Assembly: GCF_021869535.1 (NCBI RefSeq)
Contig: NW_026262734.1
Coordinates: 77,500,339-77,564,338 of the forward strand
Direction of reading: 5' to 3'
From: Mytilus californianus
Taxonomy: Eukaryota; Mollusca; Bivalvia; Mytilida; Mytilidae
DNA length: 64,000 bases
Shown: piece after piece, positions 10,373-21,548 of the stretch
How positions within the stretch are numbered: the first letter of the stretch is position 1
How the letters are laid out: the number at the start of each line of letters is the position of its first letter
Position numbers and translations under genes: made by a program
The notes under the pieces: generated by a model
Databases searched by the model: none
The model's input: only the letters and a program-made list of their open reading frames with translations
What the model was told of the DNA's origin: nothing

Positions 10373-10619
10373 TTTTTTTTGAAGATCTAAGCTCAGCATT
10401 GACTGTATAATATGGTAGATTAGTAGACGTTTTTCTTAACATCAAGTAGCAACTATTTCATTAAATTCCGAACGAGATCAAATTGAACAATATAAAACGA
10501 TAGTTTTTAGTCCTAAGTTGTTCTTTAATCACTATATTTATCCACGAAACCTCTTTCTAAATTACATCTATTTTATCAGCAATCAAGCCGGGCTTCAAAT
10601 TTATTATGAAACTGCGGGT

Positions 10620-11745
10620 TATACTATTGACTGGACCGAATGACAGGACCAAATGAAAAATGTTAATAACTTTTTCATTTCTCAAAGGATTCATCTCAAA
10701 TTTGAAATATAATAAGATTTCATCATTTAATATATAGATTAAAGAAAAACAATGAGATTTTTATTTCAGAAGCTTTAGAAAACGTGACCTGACCAACGCT
10801 GATAATGACAGGACCAACATCGACAATGACAGGACCAAATAAAAATGCTAATAACTTTTTTATTTTTCAATGGAATTATCTCAGATTTGAAATATAAAAT
10901 AAGATGTCGTCTTTAAATACATAAATTTTATAAAAAATATAGATTTTTTTTCAAAAACTTTCGAAAACGTGACATGACCATCGATGACTGACAGGACCAA
11001 CCTCGACAATGACAGGACCAAATGAAATTGCTAATTACTTTTTTATTTCTCAGAATATTTCTCTGAAATTTGAAATATAATAAGATTAGACCATTTTACA
11101 CATAAATATAGAAACAATATAGAAAAAATATTAAAAGCTTGCGGTAATGTGACCTGACCAACGCTGACAGGACAAACCTCGACAATGACAGGACCAAATA
11201 AAAATGCTATTAACTTTTTTTATTTTTCAAAAAAATTATTTCAGATTTGAAATATAATAAGATCTCATCTTTTAATACATAAATTAAGGGAAAAAAATAG
11301 ATTTTTTTTTCAAATTGCGAAAACGTGACATGACCATCGCTGACTGACAGGACCAACCTGGACAATGACAGGACCAAATGACACTGCTAATTACTTTTGT
11401 ATTTCTCAAAAATTTCTCTGAAATTTGAAATATAATAAGATAAGACCATTTTAAACATAAATATAAGAAAAAAATATAGAAAAAAAGTATAAAAAGCTTG
11501 CGGTAATATGACCTGACCAACGCTGACAACGACAGGACCAACATCGACAATGACAGGACCAAATGAAAATGCTAATAACTTTTTTATTTCTCAAAGGATT
11601 AATGTCAAATTTGAAATATAATAAGATTTGAATATTTAGTACATAAATATAGGAAAATGTTAAAATAAAATATCAGAATATTCTGTAAACGTGACCTGAC
11701 CAAAGTTGGCAATGACTGACCGATGATAAGTCCTAATTTCTTTGT
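10620..11745 (+). repeat. Tandem repeat family F, ~182 bp period, six units
   Basis: The marker GACAGGACCAAAT recurs near 10641, 10828, 11011, 11187, 11367 and 11551. Units carry TTATTTCTCAAA, TTTGAAATATAATAAGAT and an A/T-rich spacer. Two unit types alternate, one with GACCTGACCAACGCTGAC and one with GACATGACCATCG, giving a ~365 bp higher-order period. There is no coding capacity. Confidence 0.85.
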
Positions 11746-12423
11746 TATTTTACTTACAAAAGTTGATCTATGAATAATAGATAATATGAAAAAAAATGCG
11801 AAAAATATATTTATTAGGGTAAAAAACTTGACATAACCAGCATTGACTGTGTCCAGATCGTTGTACGTAATCTACTGTATATTTATTTAAATGTTATAGG
11901 ATTTGCTTAAAATTAATAAAAAAAAAAAAACAATAAGTTTGAATGGTTTACATGGTTTAGTTTTTATCAAATAAGAAAAAAAACTTGGAAAAAACAATTA
12001 GGTCTGCGAACGCCCACCGCGTTATTTGAACTTTTTATGGTATTGAGTAGTATATTGTATTTAACTGTGTTGTAGATTATGTTGTATATTAATTACCGGT
12101 CATAATTTGACACGTTTGATCACAATTATAAAGTAACAAACAAAAGGTGTGAAATATTAAGCCATACATAAGTTGCCGGATAAATCAAATACAGTTTGTG
12201 ATGACAGTAATTAAAATCATATATAGTTTTTTTTTTTTTTTTTAATATTTTCGTAACAGTAAATAATGATTTCCACGTATTACTTGAGGAATACTCGAGC
12301 CTTGTGCAGGATATATCTTGATAGTTTTATTTTTTTTTTCATAAAAACAAATAAACATTTCTTGAAGTATGCCCGACCCGTGCATGCATGATATCTTGGG
12401 TACGTCTAAACACTGCTCAGGAC
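11746..12423. other. Gene-free stretch between opposed family F blocks
   Basis: AT-rich with long A and T runs (11922-11931 and 12229-12242). No gene or RNA is recognised. Confidence 0.4.
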
Positions 12424-12463
12424 GTCCTGAGTGCACTCAGGACATACAAAGTGCACTCAGGAC
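12424..12463. repeat. Perfect 20 bp palindrome plus half copy
   Basis: GTCCTGAGTGCACTCAGGAC (12424-12443) equals its own reverse complement. AGTGCACTCAGGAC recurs at 12450-12463. Such a dyad could be a protein-binding site or part of a small foldback; no function is shown. Confidence 0.7.
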
Positions 12464-12779
12464 CCTTTATATGCATCGTATTTGCACACAGGATGGCTGT
12501 ATATATTCTTTACATGCTACTTATTTAAGAGTTAAATTTTGGTAGAATTTGAAATCGAACTTAGATAGATATGTCAATTCTTATAAAATAATGAGGGCAC
12601 GTGTCACTGATTACACAACTACTGAGGCGTGAATTATTCAATCAACAAAATTGATTGGATTATCTGTATTGTTGTTTATGAATTGTGTTGTGAGTACAGT
12701 GTTACGTTTAAAATTAATAACACATATATATCAAATTTAAGAGGAATATTTTGAGTAATAAAAAAGTAATTTGCATTTT
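12464..12779. other. Gene-free stretch
   Basis: AT-rich sequence between the palindrome and the inverted family F units; nothing is recognised. Confidence 0.4.
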
Positions 12780-13005
12780 CATTTGGTCCTGTCATTGTCG
12801 AGGTTAGTCCTGTCAGTCAGCGATGGTCATGTCACGTTTTCGCAATCTGAAAAAAAAAATCTATATTTTTCCCTTAATTTATGTATTAAAAGATGAGATC
12901 TTATTATATTTCAAATCTGAAATAATTTTTTTGAAAAATAAAAAAGTTAATAGCATTTTATTTGGTCCTGTCATTGTCGAGGTTTGTCCTGTCATTGTCA
13001 GCGTT
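12780..13005 (-). repeat. Family F tandem repeat in reverse orientation
   Basis: TTTGGTCCTGTCATTGTCGA occurs at about 12783 and 12961 (182 bp apart), the reverse complement of the 10.6-11.7 kb array. The block ends at TGTCATTGTCAGCGTTG, directly joined to PLE-1 sequence. A 228-residue frame from 12823 runs across this junction and is a chimera of repeat and PLE, not a gene. Confidence 0.8.
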
Positions 13006-13509
13006 GACTATGTTGAACTCAACTATACCATCGAACAAAAGATAAATGATGCAACAGATACAGTTAAGTATAAATCATATCTTGAATTACATCTAGAAAT
13101 TGACAATGAGGGTCGGTTGAAAACAAAACTTTTCGACAAAAGAGATGATTTCAGCTTCCCAATTGTGAGCTTTCATTTTCGATGTAGCACTATTACAGCA
13201 GCGCCTGCATACGGAGTATATATCTCCCAATTGAAACGATATTCCCGGGCTTGTATTTCCTATCATGATTTCGCTGATAGAGGGTTGCTGCTCACAAGGA
13301 AGCTATTAAACCAAGAGTTCCAAATAGTGAAGTTGAAATCATCCCTTGGTAAATTTTACGGACGCCATCACGCGTTGGTTGGCCGGTATGGAATATCCGT
13401 TTCACAGATGATATCGGATATGTCCCTTATGTCAAAACTACAATCCCATTCCCTTTTCACGAATGTGGCCTACCAAATTATATTATTTACCGTGTTTCTT
13501 ATATCATAA
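13006..13509 (+). pseudogene. PLE-1 reverse transcriptase C-terminal fragment
   Basis: From about 13006 the frame matches the region after the YIDD core of the PLE-1 protein: YLELHLEIDNEGRL, FDKRDDFSFPIV, PAYGVYISQLKRYSRACISY, LLLTRKLLNQEF and KFYGRHH. Family knowledge places this as the thumb/C-terminal part of a Penelope-like reverse transcriptase. The palm with catalytic aspartates is absent, so the copy is 5'-truncated and inactive. It is about 85-90% like the copy at 18577 by eye. The 3' tail follows at 13510. Confidence 0.85.
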
Positions 13510-13740
13510 CAACACGACGGGTGCCACATGTGGAGCAGGATCTGCTTACCCTTCCGGAGCACTTGAGATCAACCCCAGTTTTTGGTGGGGTGCGGGTTGC
13601 TTAGTCTTTAGTTTTCTATGTTTTGTCTTGTGTACTTTTATTTGTCTGTTTGTCCTTTTCTTTTTTAGCCATGGCGTTGTCAGTTTACTTTCGATCTATG
13701 AGTTTGACTGTCCCTCTTGTATCTTTCGCCACCTTTTATC
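13510..13740 (+). mobile_element. PLE-1 3' tail
   Basis: AACACGACGGGTGCCACATG, GAGCAGGATCTGCTTACCCT, TTTTTGGTGGGGTGCGGGTT and GTTTGACTGTCCCTCTTGTA follow the reverse transcriptase stop in the same order as at 18946-19197. Several solo copies of this tail occur in the window. Confidence 0.8.
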
Positions 13741-13744
13741 ATTA

Positions 13745-14470
13745 ACAGTCTCACATCGGGTATCAAGGATATGTTCGAATGAAAGTTTGTAACAGTTATT
13801 ACTTACCCACCTTTTCAAGTGTTTCATTTATTGCTCCTCGGGATTATGATCCATCCGCAGATGTCGGATCGGGATGTCCAGTGCGAGCTTAGGGAGCACA
13901 ATTCAAAAACAAGTTTTACCACTTTTATTATTTCACGTTTAGTCTAAACGTCAATAACTGAATGATTATATCAAAACATTTGGGACAATACTGAAATGGA
14001 GTCTTCAAGATATGTGTCTAGCTATTACAATAAAAACATACATAGGCATATGTGAATTCAGTTAAAATGTTCGTATTTGATATAGATCCGGGTTACAGTT
14101 TAAAATATTAAACTGATTAAATATTTGAAAGAACCATCAAAATGGAAATTGCCTATAGAGGAGTGGAATAGAAGGACACTATTTACCATAACAGACGATA
14201 ATGTATGCTTTGTTTGTAAAGGTAAAAAATGGCAAATAATGTCTATAAATTAAAGAAGCACTAAATATATAAAATGTCCGTCAACAAAACTAAGTACTGG
14301 ACTTGTTAAACCCTTTGGCAAAACTTCCATCAACGGTGCAAACGCTTCATCGTTTATCGTTAAATAAAATCAAAAATTCTAAACTGCTGTTTTCATTTTA
14401 AAATCTGAGGATGAAATTAAAATTAAAATGACAGATCAAGCAAACAGAGGATTTATAGAATATATATATA
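13745..14470. other. Gene-free stretch
   Basis: No coding sequence or known repeat is recognised; it ends in a short (AT)n tract at 14459-14474. Confidence 0.4.
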
Positions 14471-14474
14471 TATA

Positions 14475-14756
14475 TAGATCTGTTTTGTTACATCTTGTGA
14501 TCCGTTTATTTGACAATCGCCAATGGCAGTCAGCAGGGTTTAAGAACATCAGTTGTTCGACCTGCTAGTCAAATGCGTTTTGTTAAAATATACTTTTTCA
14601 CTCATTTGGTCTTTTTGAAAATGTTGTTTGTGCTGTATTTAGACCCCTCTACCAAGAAATTTGTTTTGCATCCACACGTATAAAAATTGCGGTTTTTATG
14701 CAACGCAATCATAGGTTTGAACGTTGTTTTCAATTTAGACTTGTATATATATCTAT
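14475..14756 (+). mobile_element. Partial 537 bp PLE-2 flank unit
   Basis: CCAATGGCAGTCAGCAGGGT, CAAATGCGTTTTGTTAAAAT, GTTGTTTGTGCTGTATTTAG and AACGCAATCATAGGTTTGAA match half of the 537 bp unit arrayed at 59180-61229. It resembles the diverged fourth unit most (TTGTTACATC, TGATCCGTTTATTTG). It runs into an (AT)n tract at 14784-14806. Confidence 0.75.
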
Positions 14757-14774
14757 ATATTTATATACAATTCT

Positions 14775-14806
<32 letters not shown>

Positions 14807-14809
14807 ACT

Positions 14810-17070
14810 GTAGCTGCCATTGACCTGAACGAGGATTATTTTCATTATAATCTTCTTAAAAGACACATATTTGAGATGTTGATAAAACGAATAAAAAGAC
14901 CTTGAAATTATTCGCGAACTGTAGTTTAAAAGCTACAGTTGAAGGCGGGTTGATAACATTTGTACTCTTGATGCACAAAACAGCTTTGGTACTGACTTTG
15001 TCAAATCGATATATATATATATGCCTAGACCTAGATACTTGTGATGACGGAATCCTGAGCATCAAAGAGGATAGGCATTTTTCAACTATTGACATGCTTG
15101 GGCAGTGTCAAATATTTGAAAATATTTTATTAAGTTAAGATTATGATGAGTTAAAGTTTATTTGTTAAAAATATGTAATCAGTCATGTTAACAGTTTTTT
15201 TTTAATAAATAGTTAAGCCAGCTATTTTAAAAAAAATCTGCAAAGCTTTGACGTTTTGTACAGAAGTAGTTTGAAATAATAGAAAAACGACGTCGAGTAA
15301 CGTTACCATAATAAAACCGAACACCGTGCATAACGTCACAGGGTCGATACAGGATGTTTGAAAGGACCATGAATTTAAGAACTTTAAATTTATCTTTGCA
15401 AAGTATTTGGTTTAATTGATACATGTGTCGTCTTTAACTTTTACTTTGATGTTTTTAAATGATGCAACTTTATGCTATTACGTGTTTGAAATACAATAAA
15501 TAAACGTTAGCTCGTTAAAAGATACGATGAGCCCTGAGAATTAATCATTTAGTATATTTTTATCGTTTACACTTACGCTTATTTTCTGTGTATCGTATTC
15601 AAACTTTTGGTGTCACACAATTAAAGTTCATTTCTTTAAGTAGTTTCTATTAATTGTCAGTGTAAATAACCACTTTATACTATTCGATTCGATCTTTACA
15701 GCTTGTCAACGATCATTGAACTGTTACAGATAAAATTGAATACAAAATAGTATTCCTGAACATGCAGCGTCAGAAATATGATTCAGAAATCTGTCCATTA
15801 CCGAGAAAATAAAGCATAATCGAAGTTATATTCCAATCAAGTACAAAACAGAATTGAAATCCTCTTCTAGATTTACAGTTTATATTTAACGAATACATTG
15901 CATACTTCTAATTACAAGAAATTGTCGATTGTAATTAAAGCCGATTACAACGAGTATGAAGCAACAGGTAGAATCTTTGGTTAGCTTCCTTGCAAGCTCA
16001 TGCAACCATGAAATAATTATAAGGTAAGGTACAACAAGCCTTTAGGTGGAGTCAATAGTTAAGCAGAGAACCATCAGAACTAGTGACAGAATATAAACAT
16101 TGTAAAACTAGTTTTACAAGTCAGTTTAAAAATAAGTTTTCAATCTAAATTTAAAATTTAGTGATAATTATAGGCTAATTCACAAGCATGTTGTAGGTGT
16201 GTTTGATTTGCCAATTTTATTTCAATCAATTACTCTGTTCATTTATAAATCCAGTTATGTGTACTTTACAATGGTACAATCGATAAAAAAAACCTGTCAT
16301 ATCCCCATTACATATATATCTTTGCTTTTCATGTGTATGTTCGGGGAAGTGCTACAGAATGTGTAAAAATTTATTTGGTGAAATCTTTGTGTTTTAATCT
16401 CATCATGCTTATGTATTTTGTTGCTGTATTGTTTTGATTGATATAAAGTGTTTGCAATGCACCTTGAAAGCGTTTGTAATTATTTTTTTAAAGTACTGAA
16501 CTGAAATTATGAACTATGGAGAGATTTCAAGCATAAACCAAACTTAAACTGATTGAAACTTTACATGTAAAATCTCATTCTAAATGTTTCCGTTCTATTC
16601 TCTGTGAATCGTGAAAGAATTAATGCATTCGTTGATTGATTGCTTTATGTGCATTTGCAAATATTTCATGCATTTTCAGTACATCACATTTGATCGAATT
16701 ATAAGATTGATAAAGTTTTGACATACATTAACATACGCCTTATCTTAGAAAACTGATATGGGGTAATTAATGTTGATCAACGCATAAAGGTTATTGAATC
16801 CCATATGGATAACAAAAGCGAGACTTAAGAACGAAAGATTATAATCAGTTACAGAACGGTCGACATATGGACAGTGTTCCGGCGGAGGCGGCGAAGTTAA
16901 CTAACTTATTAAAAATTAATACATTGTAGTAGAAGCCCTGGATGCTTCATACTTTGTATACTAGTATATATGTCTCATGATATTAAGTGTCCTTCTGTTA
17001 TATGTGCAATATTCTTGACGTTTTCATTGTTCAGTGACTACTTAAATAAGTTATTGTGATACTGCCTATT
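14810..17070. other. Gene-free AT-rich stretch
   Basis: About 2.3 kb with only short, domain-free open frames. No tRNA, known repeat or splice-supported exon was found by eye. Confidence 0.4.
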
Positions 17071-17072
17071 CT

Positions 17073-17674
17073 AGAGGTGGCGTGAATCAGATGTGGATAC
17101 TAACAAATTCCAAAGATCTTTTAGGGTACATAAAATATAAGACTCTCTCATCTTTCAATAGTATTAAAACATTTGACTTTTCTACACTTTACACAAGTAT
17201 TCCCCATTCAAAACTAAAAGACAAATTGAAAGAGTTGGTATTACTTTGTTTCATTAAAAAGAATGGCGAACGTAGATACAAGTATCTTGTCTTGGGGAGG
17301 GATAAATCCTACTTTGTAAAGAATCACTCTGATTCAAACAAAAAATTCTCTGAAACTGACATTATCAAGATGCTTGATTTCTTAATTGACAACATATTTG
17401 TTACGTTTGGAGGACGTGTTTTTCAACAAACTGACGGAATTCCATTAGGAACCAATTGTGCCCCTCTTCTTGCCGACTTGTTTCTTTATTATTATGAGGC
17501 TGATTTCATACAGGAACTTCTTAGGAAGAAAGATAAGAAGTTAGCAATATCTTTTAAATTTACGTTCCGCTATATAGATGATGTTCTCTCACTAAATAAT
17601 ACAAAATTTGGTGACTATGTTGAACGAATCTATCCCATCGAACTAGAGATAAAGGATACTACAGATACAGTTAA
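17073..17674 (+). pseudogene. PLE-1 reverse transcriptase, palm region (5' part of interrupted copy)
   Basis: The frame starts within the element (VNQMWILTNS) and shows the Penelope-like signature order. FDFSTLYTSIPH (residues 31-42 of the open frame from 17082) carries the first catalytic Asp. GIPLGTNCAPLLADLFLYYYE follows at 119-139, and YIDD with the catalytic Asp pair is at 164-167. These are diagnostic of PLE rather than non-LTR or LTR reverse transcriptases. The N-terminal part is missing; sequence before 17073 is unrelated. At 17674 the protein homology stops after DTTDTVN and a 0.9 kb repeat begins; the gene resumes at 18577. The palm is otherwise intact, so the insertion seems fairly recent. 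Confidence 0.92.
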
Positions 17675-18576
17675 TAGATATAAGAAGATGTGGTATGAGT
17701 GCCAATGAGACAACTCTCCATCCAAGTCAAAATTTATAAAAGTAAACCATTATAGGTCACAGTACGGTCTTCAACACGGAGACTTGGCTCACACCGAACA
17801 GTAAGCTATAAAGGGTTCCAAAAATTAATAGTGTAAAACCATTCAAACGGGAAAACCAACGGTCTAATCTATATAAAAAACGAGAAACGAGAAACACTTA
17901 TGAACCACATCAACAAACGACAACTACTGAACATCAGATTCCTGACTTAGGACAGGTGCAAACAAATGCAGCGGGTTTAAACGTTTTAATGGTACCAAAC
18001 CTTCACCCTTTTTCTGAAACAATAGTGTAACATCACAACATAGAAAGACACACTATAAAATATCAACTGAAATAGCAAAACTCAATCAAAGGACATTTTA
18101 ACACCATTGAACATACACTGAACAAATAAATTTGACCTATGACACAATGTAAATACAAAATAAATAAACTAAGGGAAGAATAATAAAAGTAACATGTCAT
18201 ATCGGTACGAAATGTTAAACAATTAAAGAAAAACAATATGCTCGAACAAAAATATCAGCCATTTGCAATAACTTTAAACACAGGTAAATGAAAATAATTG
18301 TGTTGTTAGGTATACGTGTACAGTACCAATAGAGATAGGAAATATTTTTACAAAATAAATAATTTTGATGTTCATAGTACGAAGTGAAAATTTATAGTAA
18401 TACCAAACACTTATCAAAGCTGGTATATAGACCTGATATAACCCTGAATAACATTAGATAACAAAAAAGCAATACAATTAGTATCAACAGGTCAAATAAA
18501 CAAGAAAGTACGATTTGAGAGTACTCGCAGTTACTGACAGCTAGTTAAAAGCCAAAACAATTAATAATAAAAAAAA
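17675..18576 (-). mobile_element. Family A long form (A1) inserted in PLE-1
   Basis: Reading minus, the copy runs from near AGTACTCTCAAATCGTACTT at its head to GAGTTGTCTCATTGGCACTC and ACCACATCTTCTTA at its tail, matching 45880-46953 throughout. On plus it starts AGATGTGGTATGAGTGCC and ends AAAGCCAAAACAATTAAT then poly(A)-like. It splits PLE-1 between codons VN and SAS. The insertion lacks the extreme 5' head, and no clear target duplication can be seen. Confidence 0.85.
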
Positions 18577-18945
18577 GTCTGCCTCATATCTTGACTTACA
18601 TCTAGAAATTGACAATGATGGTCGGTTGAAAACAAAACTTTACGACAAAAGAGATGATTTCAGCTTCCCAATTGTGAACTTTCCATTTCTATGTAGCAAC
18701 ATTCCAGCAGCGCCTGCATACGGAGTATATATCTCCCAATTGATACGATATTCCCGGGCTTGTATTTCCTATCATGATTTCCTTGATAGAGGATTGCTGC
18801 TCACAAGGAAGCTATTAAACCAAGAGTTCCAAATGGTGAAGTTGAAATCATCCCTTCGTAAATTTTACGGACGCCATCACGAGTTGGTTGACCGTTATGG
18901 AATAACCGTTTCACAGATGATATCGGATATGTTCCTTATGTCGTA
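18577..18945 (+). pseudogene. PLE-1 reverse transcriptase, C-terminal part (resumes after insertion)
   Basis: SASYLDLHLEIDNDGRL continues directly from the VN at 17674, followed by YDKRDDFSFPIVNFPF, APAYGVYISQLIRYSRACIS, DRGLLLTRKLLNQEF and KFYGRHHELVDRYGI, to the stop at 18943-18945. Together the two parts give the palm and thumb of one Penelope-like reverse transcriptase. No GIY-YIG endonuclease domain follows before the stop. Confidence 0.88.
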
Positions 18946-19197
18946 ATTACAATACCCTTCCGTTTTCACGAATGTGACCTACCGAATTAGACTATTTACC
19001 GGATTTGTAATAACATAAGCAACACGACGGGTGCCACATGTGGAGCAGGATCTGCTTACCCTTCCGGAGCACCTGAGATCACCCCCAGTTTTTGGTGGGG
19101 TTCGTGTTGCTTAGTCTTTTTATTTTTGGCCATGACGTTAGTTTGTTTTCGATCTATGGGTTTGACTGTCCCTCTGGTATCTTTCGTCCCTCTTTTA
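18946..19197 (+). mobile_element. PLE-1 3' tail (reference copy)
   Basis: This directly follows the reverse transcriptase: AACACGACGGGTGCCACATG, GGATCTGCTTACCCTTCCGG, TTTTTGGTGGGGTTCGTGTT, GTTTGACTGTCCCTCTGGTA and TCTTTCGTCCCTCTTTT. Solo copies are at 6710 (-), 33533 (+), 43478 (-), 43590 (+) and 49540 (-); 25750 (-) and 38805 (+) retain some reverse transcriptase. Confidence 0.8.
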
Positions 19198-19261
19198 AAT
19201 AAGTTAAGGCTTTTTGTAATGTAAATTTCTCTCTTATTATGAGTAAGAGGATAGGTATATT

Positions 19262-20362
19262 TCGTATGAGCGTACCTTGCAAATTTCTCATGCATGTCAG
19301 ACACTTTTTACTTGACCATGCCCTCATTACATGGATCAGTGAACAAGGTTAAGTTTTCAAGGTCAGGTCCATATCTCATATACTTTAAGCAATAGGTCTA
19401 CTTTATGTGGTGTATATCAGGCCCATAGCAAGGAATTTCCAAAAGGGGGAAGGGGGTGTTACTTGGACTCGCGAACTGAACTTTAACAGTTGCAATTCAA
19501 ACAGAACATTGACCCCCGAACCCCCTGGCCTCGGGTGTGTATGTACTGATTGTAAGGTGTACCTGACCAATTGTAAGGTGTCATCTGACCTTGACCTCAT
19601 TTTCATGGTGCAATTCTCAATGTTCCGTTTTTGTGTTTTGATCTGTTTTTTCTAATACTATATGCAATAGGTCAACTATATTTGGTGTATAGAAATGTCT
19701 TACGATGTTCATGTCAGTCAGACAGGTTTTATTTGGCCATGACCTCATTTTCATGGTTCATTGCCCAATGCTAAGTTTTTGTGTTTTGGCCATCTGTTTT
19801 TCTTAAATGTTAAGCAATGTGTCAATTAAATTTGGTTTATGAAATAATTGTATGTCTGTCTTGGCAGGAACCGTCTGACCTTAGCCCCATTTCATCGTTC
19901 GTTGGTCAATGTTCAGTTTTGCTGAATATTTTTTTTTCTTAGATACTATAAGGAATAGGTCAACTAAATTTGATCCATGGAATGATTTAAGGTATACATA
20001 AAAAAAAGAAGATGTGGTATGATTGCTGATAAGACAACGATAGGTCAGTGTACGGCATACATGTTTGTCTGGCAGGGTTCATTTGACACTGACCTCATTT
20101 TCTTGGTTCATTGGTCAATATTAAAATTCCATGGTTTGGTCTGTTTCTTTTATATCTTAAGTAATAGGTCATTTATATTCGGTGGATTGAAGGATTATAT
20201 TAATAGTGTATTTTAAACTTTGTTTATCTGACCTTGACCTTCTGTTCTTGGATCATAAATGTTGATTTGATACTTTTAATAAAACTTTATATTTAGGACT
20301 ATCAATATAAAATCAATGGTCAGCATTGTAGGCGAGACATTTCAGCGTGTGCACTCTTGTTT
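19262..20362 (+). repeat. Tandem repeat with ACCTCATTTTCATGGTTCA motif
   Basis: Units of roughly 150-200 bp carry TGACCTTGACCTCATTTTCA, TTGGTCAATGTTAAGTTTT-like and GCAATAGGTCAACTATATTT motifs (near 19590, 19740, 19885, 20090, 20235). A block at about 19420-19560 (GCCCATAGCAAGGAATTT to CCCCCTGGCCTCGG) is an apparent insertion, and 20006-20055 is a short family A piece. The array ends at GCGAGACATTTCAGCGTGTG near 20362. I recall this repeat as common in mussels. Confidence 0.75.
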
Positions 20363-21220
20363 TATGTAGGGCTGAAGAGTATTGTTTTGGAAGTTGTGCT
20401 CGCAGTATCTCTATAGTTGATAGAAGTTTATGCTCTATATCCAATAACTAATAATTACCCTTTGACCTGCATGGTGATTACATCTATGTTTTTTCTTTAG
20501 TTTTTGTATCTTATTTGATAATAAGAATTCAATTCAAAGAATTCAAAGTTAAAAAAACACTAACCTTGACAAGACTATTGTTTAGAGTTATGCATCATTT
20601 TATATGGTAATGATACTTTTCTGTTATTTTATTATATTGACTTCTGATGTCTGCTTTGTTTTTATTGTTTTTTATGGTTTCTCTTTCATGAATACTCGAG
20701 TACTTCAATAAGCATGAATAAACATAGCATAGAATGGTACGACATTTCATAAATATGCTCATGTTTCATTTAGTTACAATGCGGTTACGATAATGTTAAG
20801 TGGAATAAAATATAAAACACCATGATCTAGAGAAAAACGATTAAAATTAATAATCCACAACACTCTATACAGGTAATAAAAGATTGATTAACATGAACCA
20901 AATCAAATATCAGTGATATCGAGTCTTTCAATGTTAGTACATGTTAAGGTTCCTCATTACAAATGGGCAGAAACTGGATGTTATTCCACTTCGAAAATTA
21001 CTCAGAGTACAAACACATCTACTAGTATATAAAAGTAAATGCATTTTATGTTTATGAAAGATAATTTTTTTTTTGGAATTCGATTGACATTTTTATTCAT
21101 TCTTCATATAACTGCAAAACAAAAATGAATTACAATTGATACTGTCCACTCAGATACACCCTTTTAAATCACCTATAATATTTGTCTATATCAATGGTCC
21201 CCTAGATGCACAAAAATGCA
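20363..21220. other. Gene-free stretch
   Basis: AT-rich; no coding sequence or repeat family is recognised. Confidence 0.4.
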
Positions 21221-21224
21221 TACG

Positions 21225-21372
21225 AAAATAAGAAGGTGTGGTATGATTTTCAAAGGAAGATCTCAACCACAGACGAAATAACATAGAAGTTAGCAACTAT
21301 AGATCACTGTACAGCTTTCAACAATGAGCAAAACTTATACCGAATAGCAAACTATATATAAAAGACCCCGTA
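21225..21372 (-). mobile_element. Diverged family A tail
   Basis: AGGTGTGGTATGATTTTCAA, AACTATAGATCACTGTACAG, CTTTCAACAATGAGCAAA and ATAAAAGACCCCG parallel the reverse complement of the family A tail, with many substitutions. An old copy. Confidence 0.55.
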
Positions 21373-21517
21373 AAAGAATATAAAAAAAATCTAAAATTCA
21401 TAAATTATTTCTCTATAATTCGGAATTCACATTGCAATGCTTTGTTTGCAACACATGTAAATTCCTAATGAAACAAATTTAATCAAACAACTATTATATT
21501 TAATTTTGTGATCAAGA

Positions 21518-21523
21518 TTTATT
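21518..21523 (-). promoter_or_regulatory. Candidate polyadenylation signal (AATAAA)
   Basis: AATAAA on the minus strand lies 26 nt past the last codon of the broken ORF 21549-22738, a plausible position for 3' end formation. The hexamer is frequent by chance in AT-rich DNA. Confidence 0.35.
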
Positions 21524-21548
21524 TCAAGCTGAATACAGGATATAATTG

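Noticed and set aside
12823..13509. 228-residue open frame as a new gene
   Set aside because: The first ~60 codons are inverted tandem-repeat sequence and the rest is a PLE-1 C-terminus; the ATG lies in the repeat.
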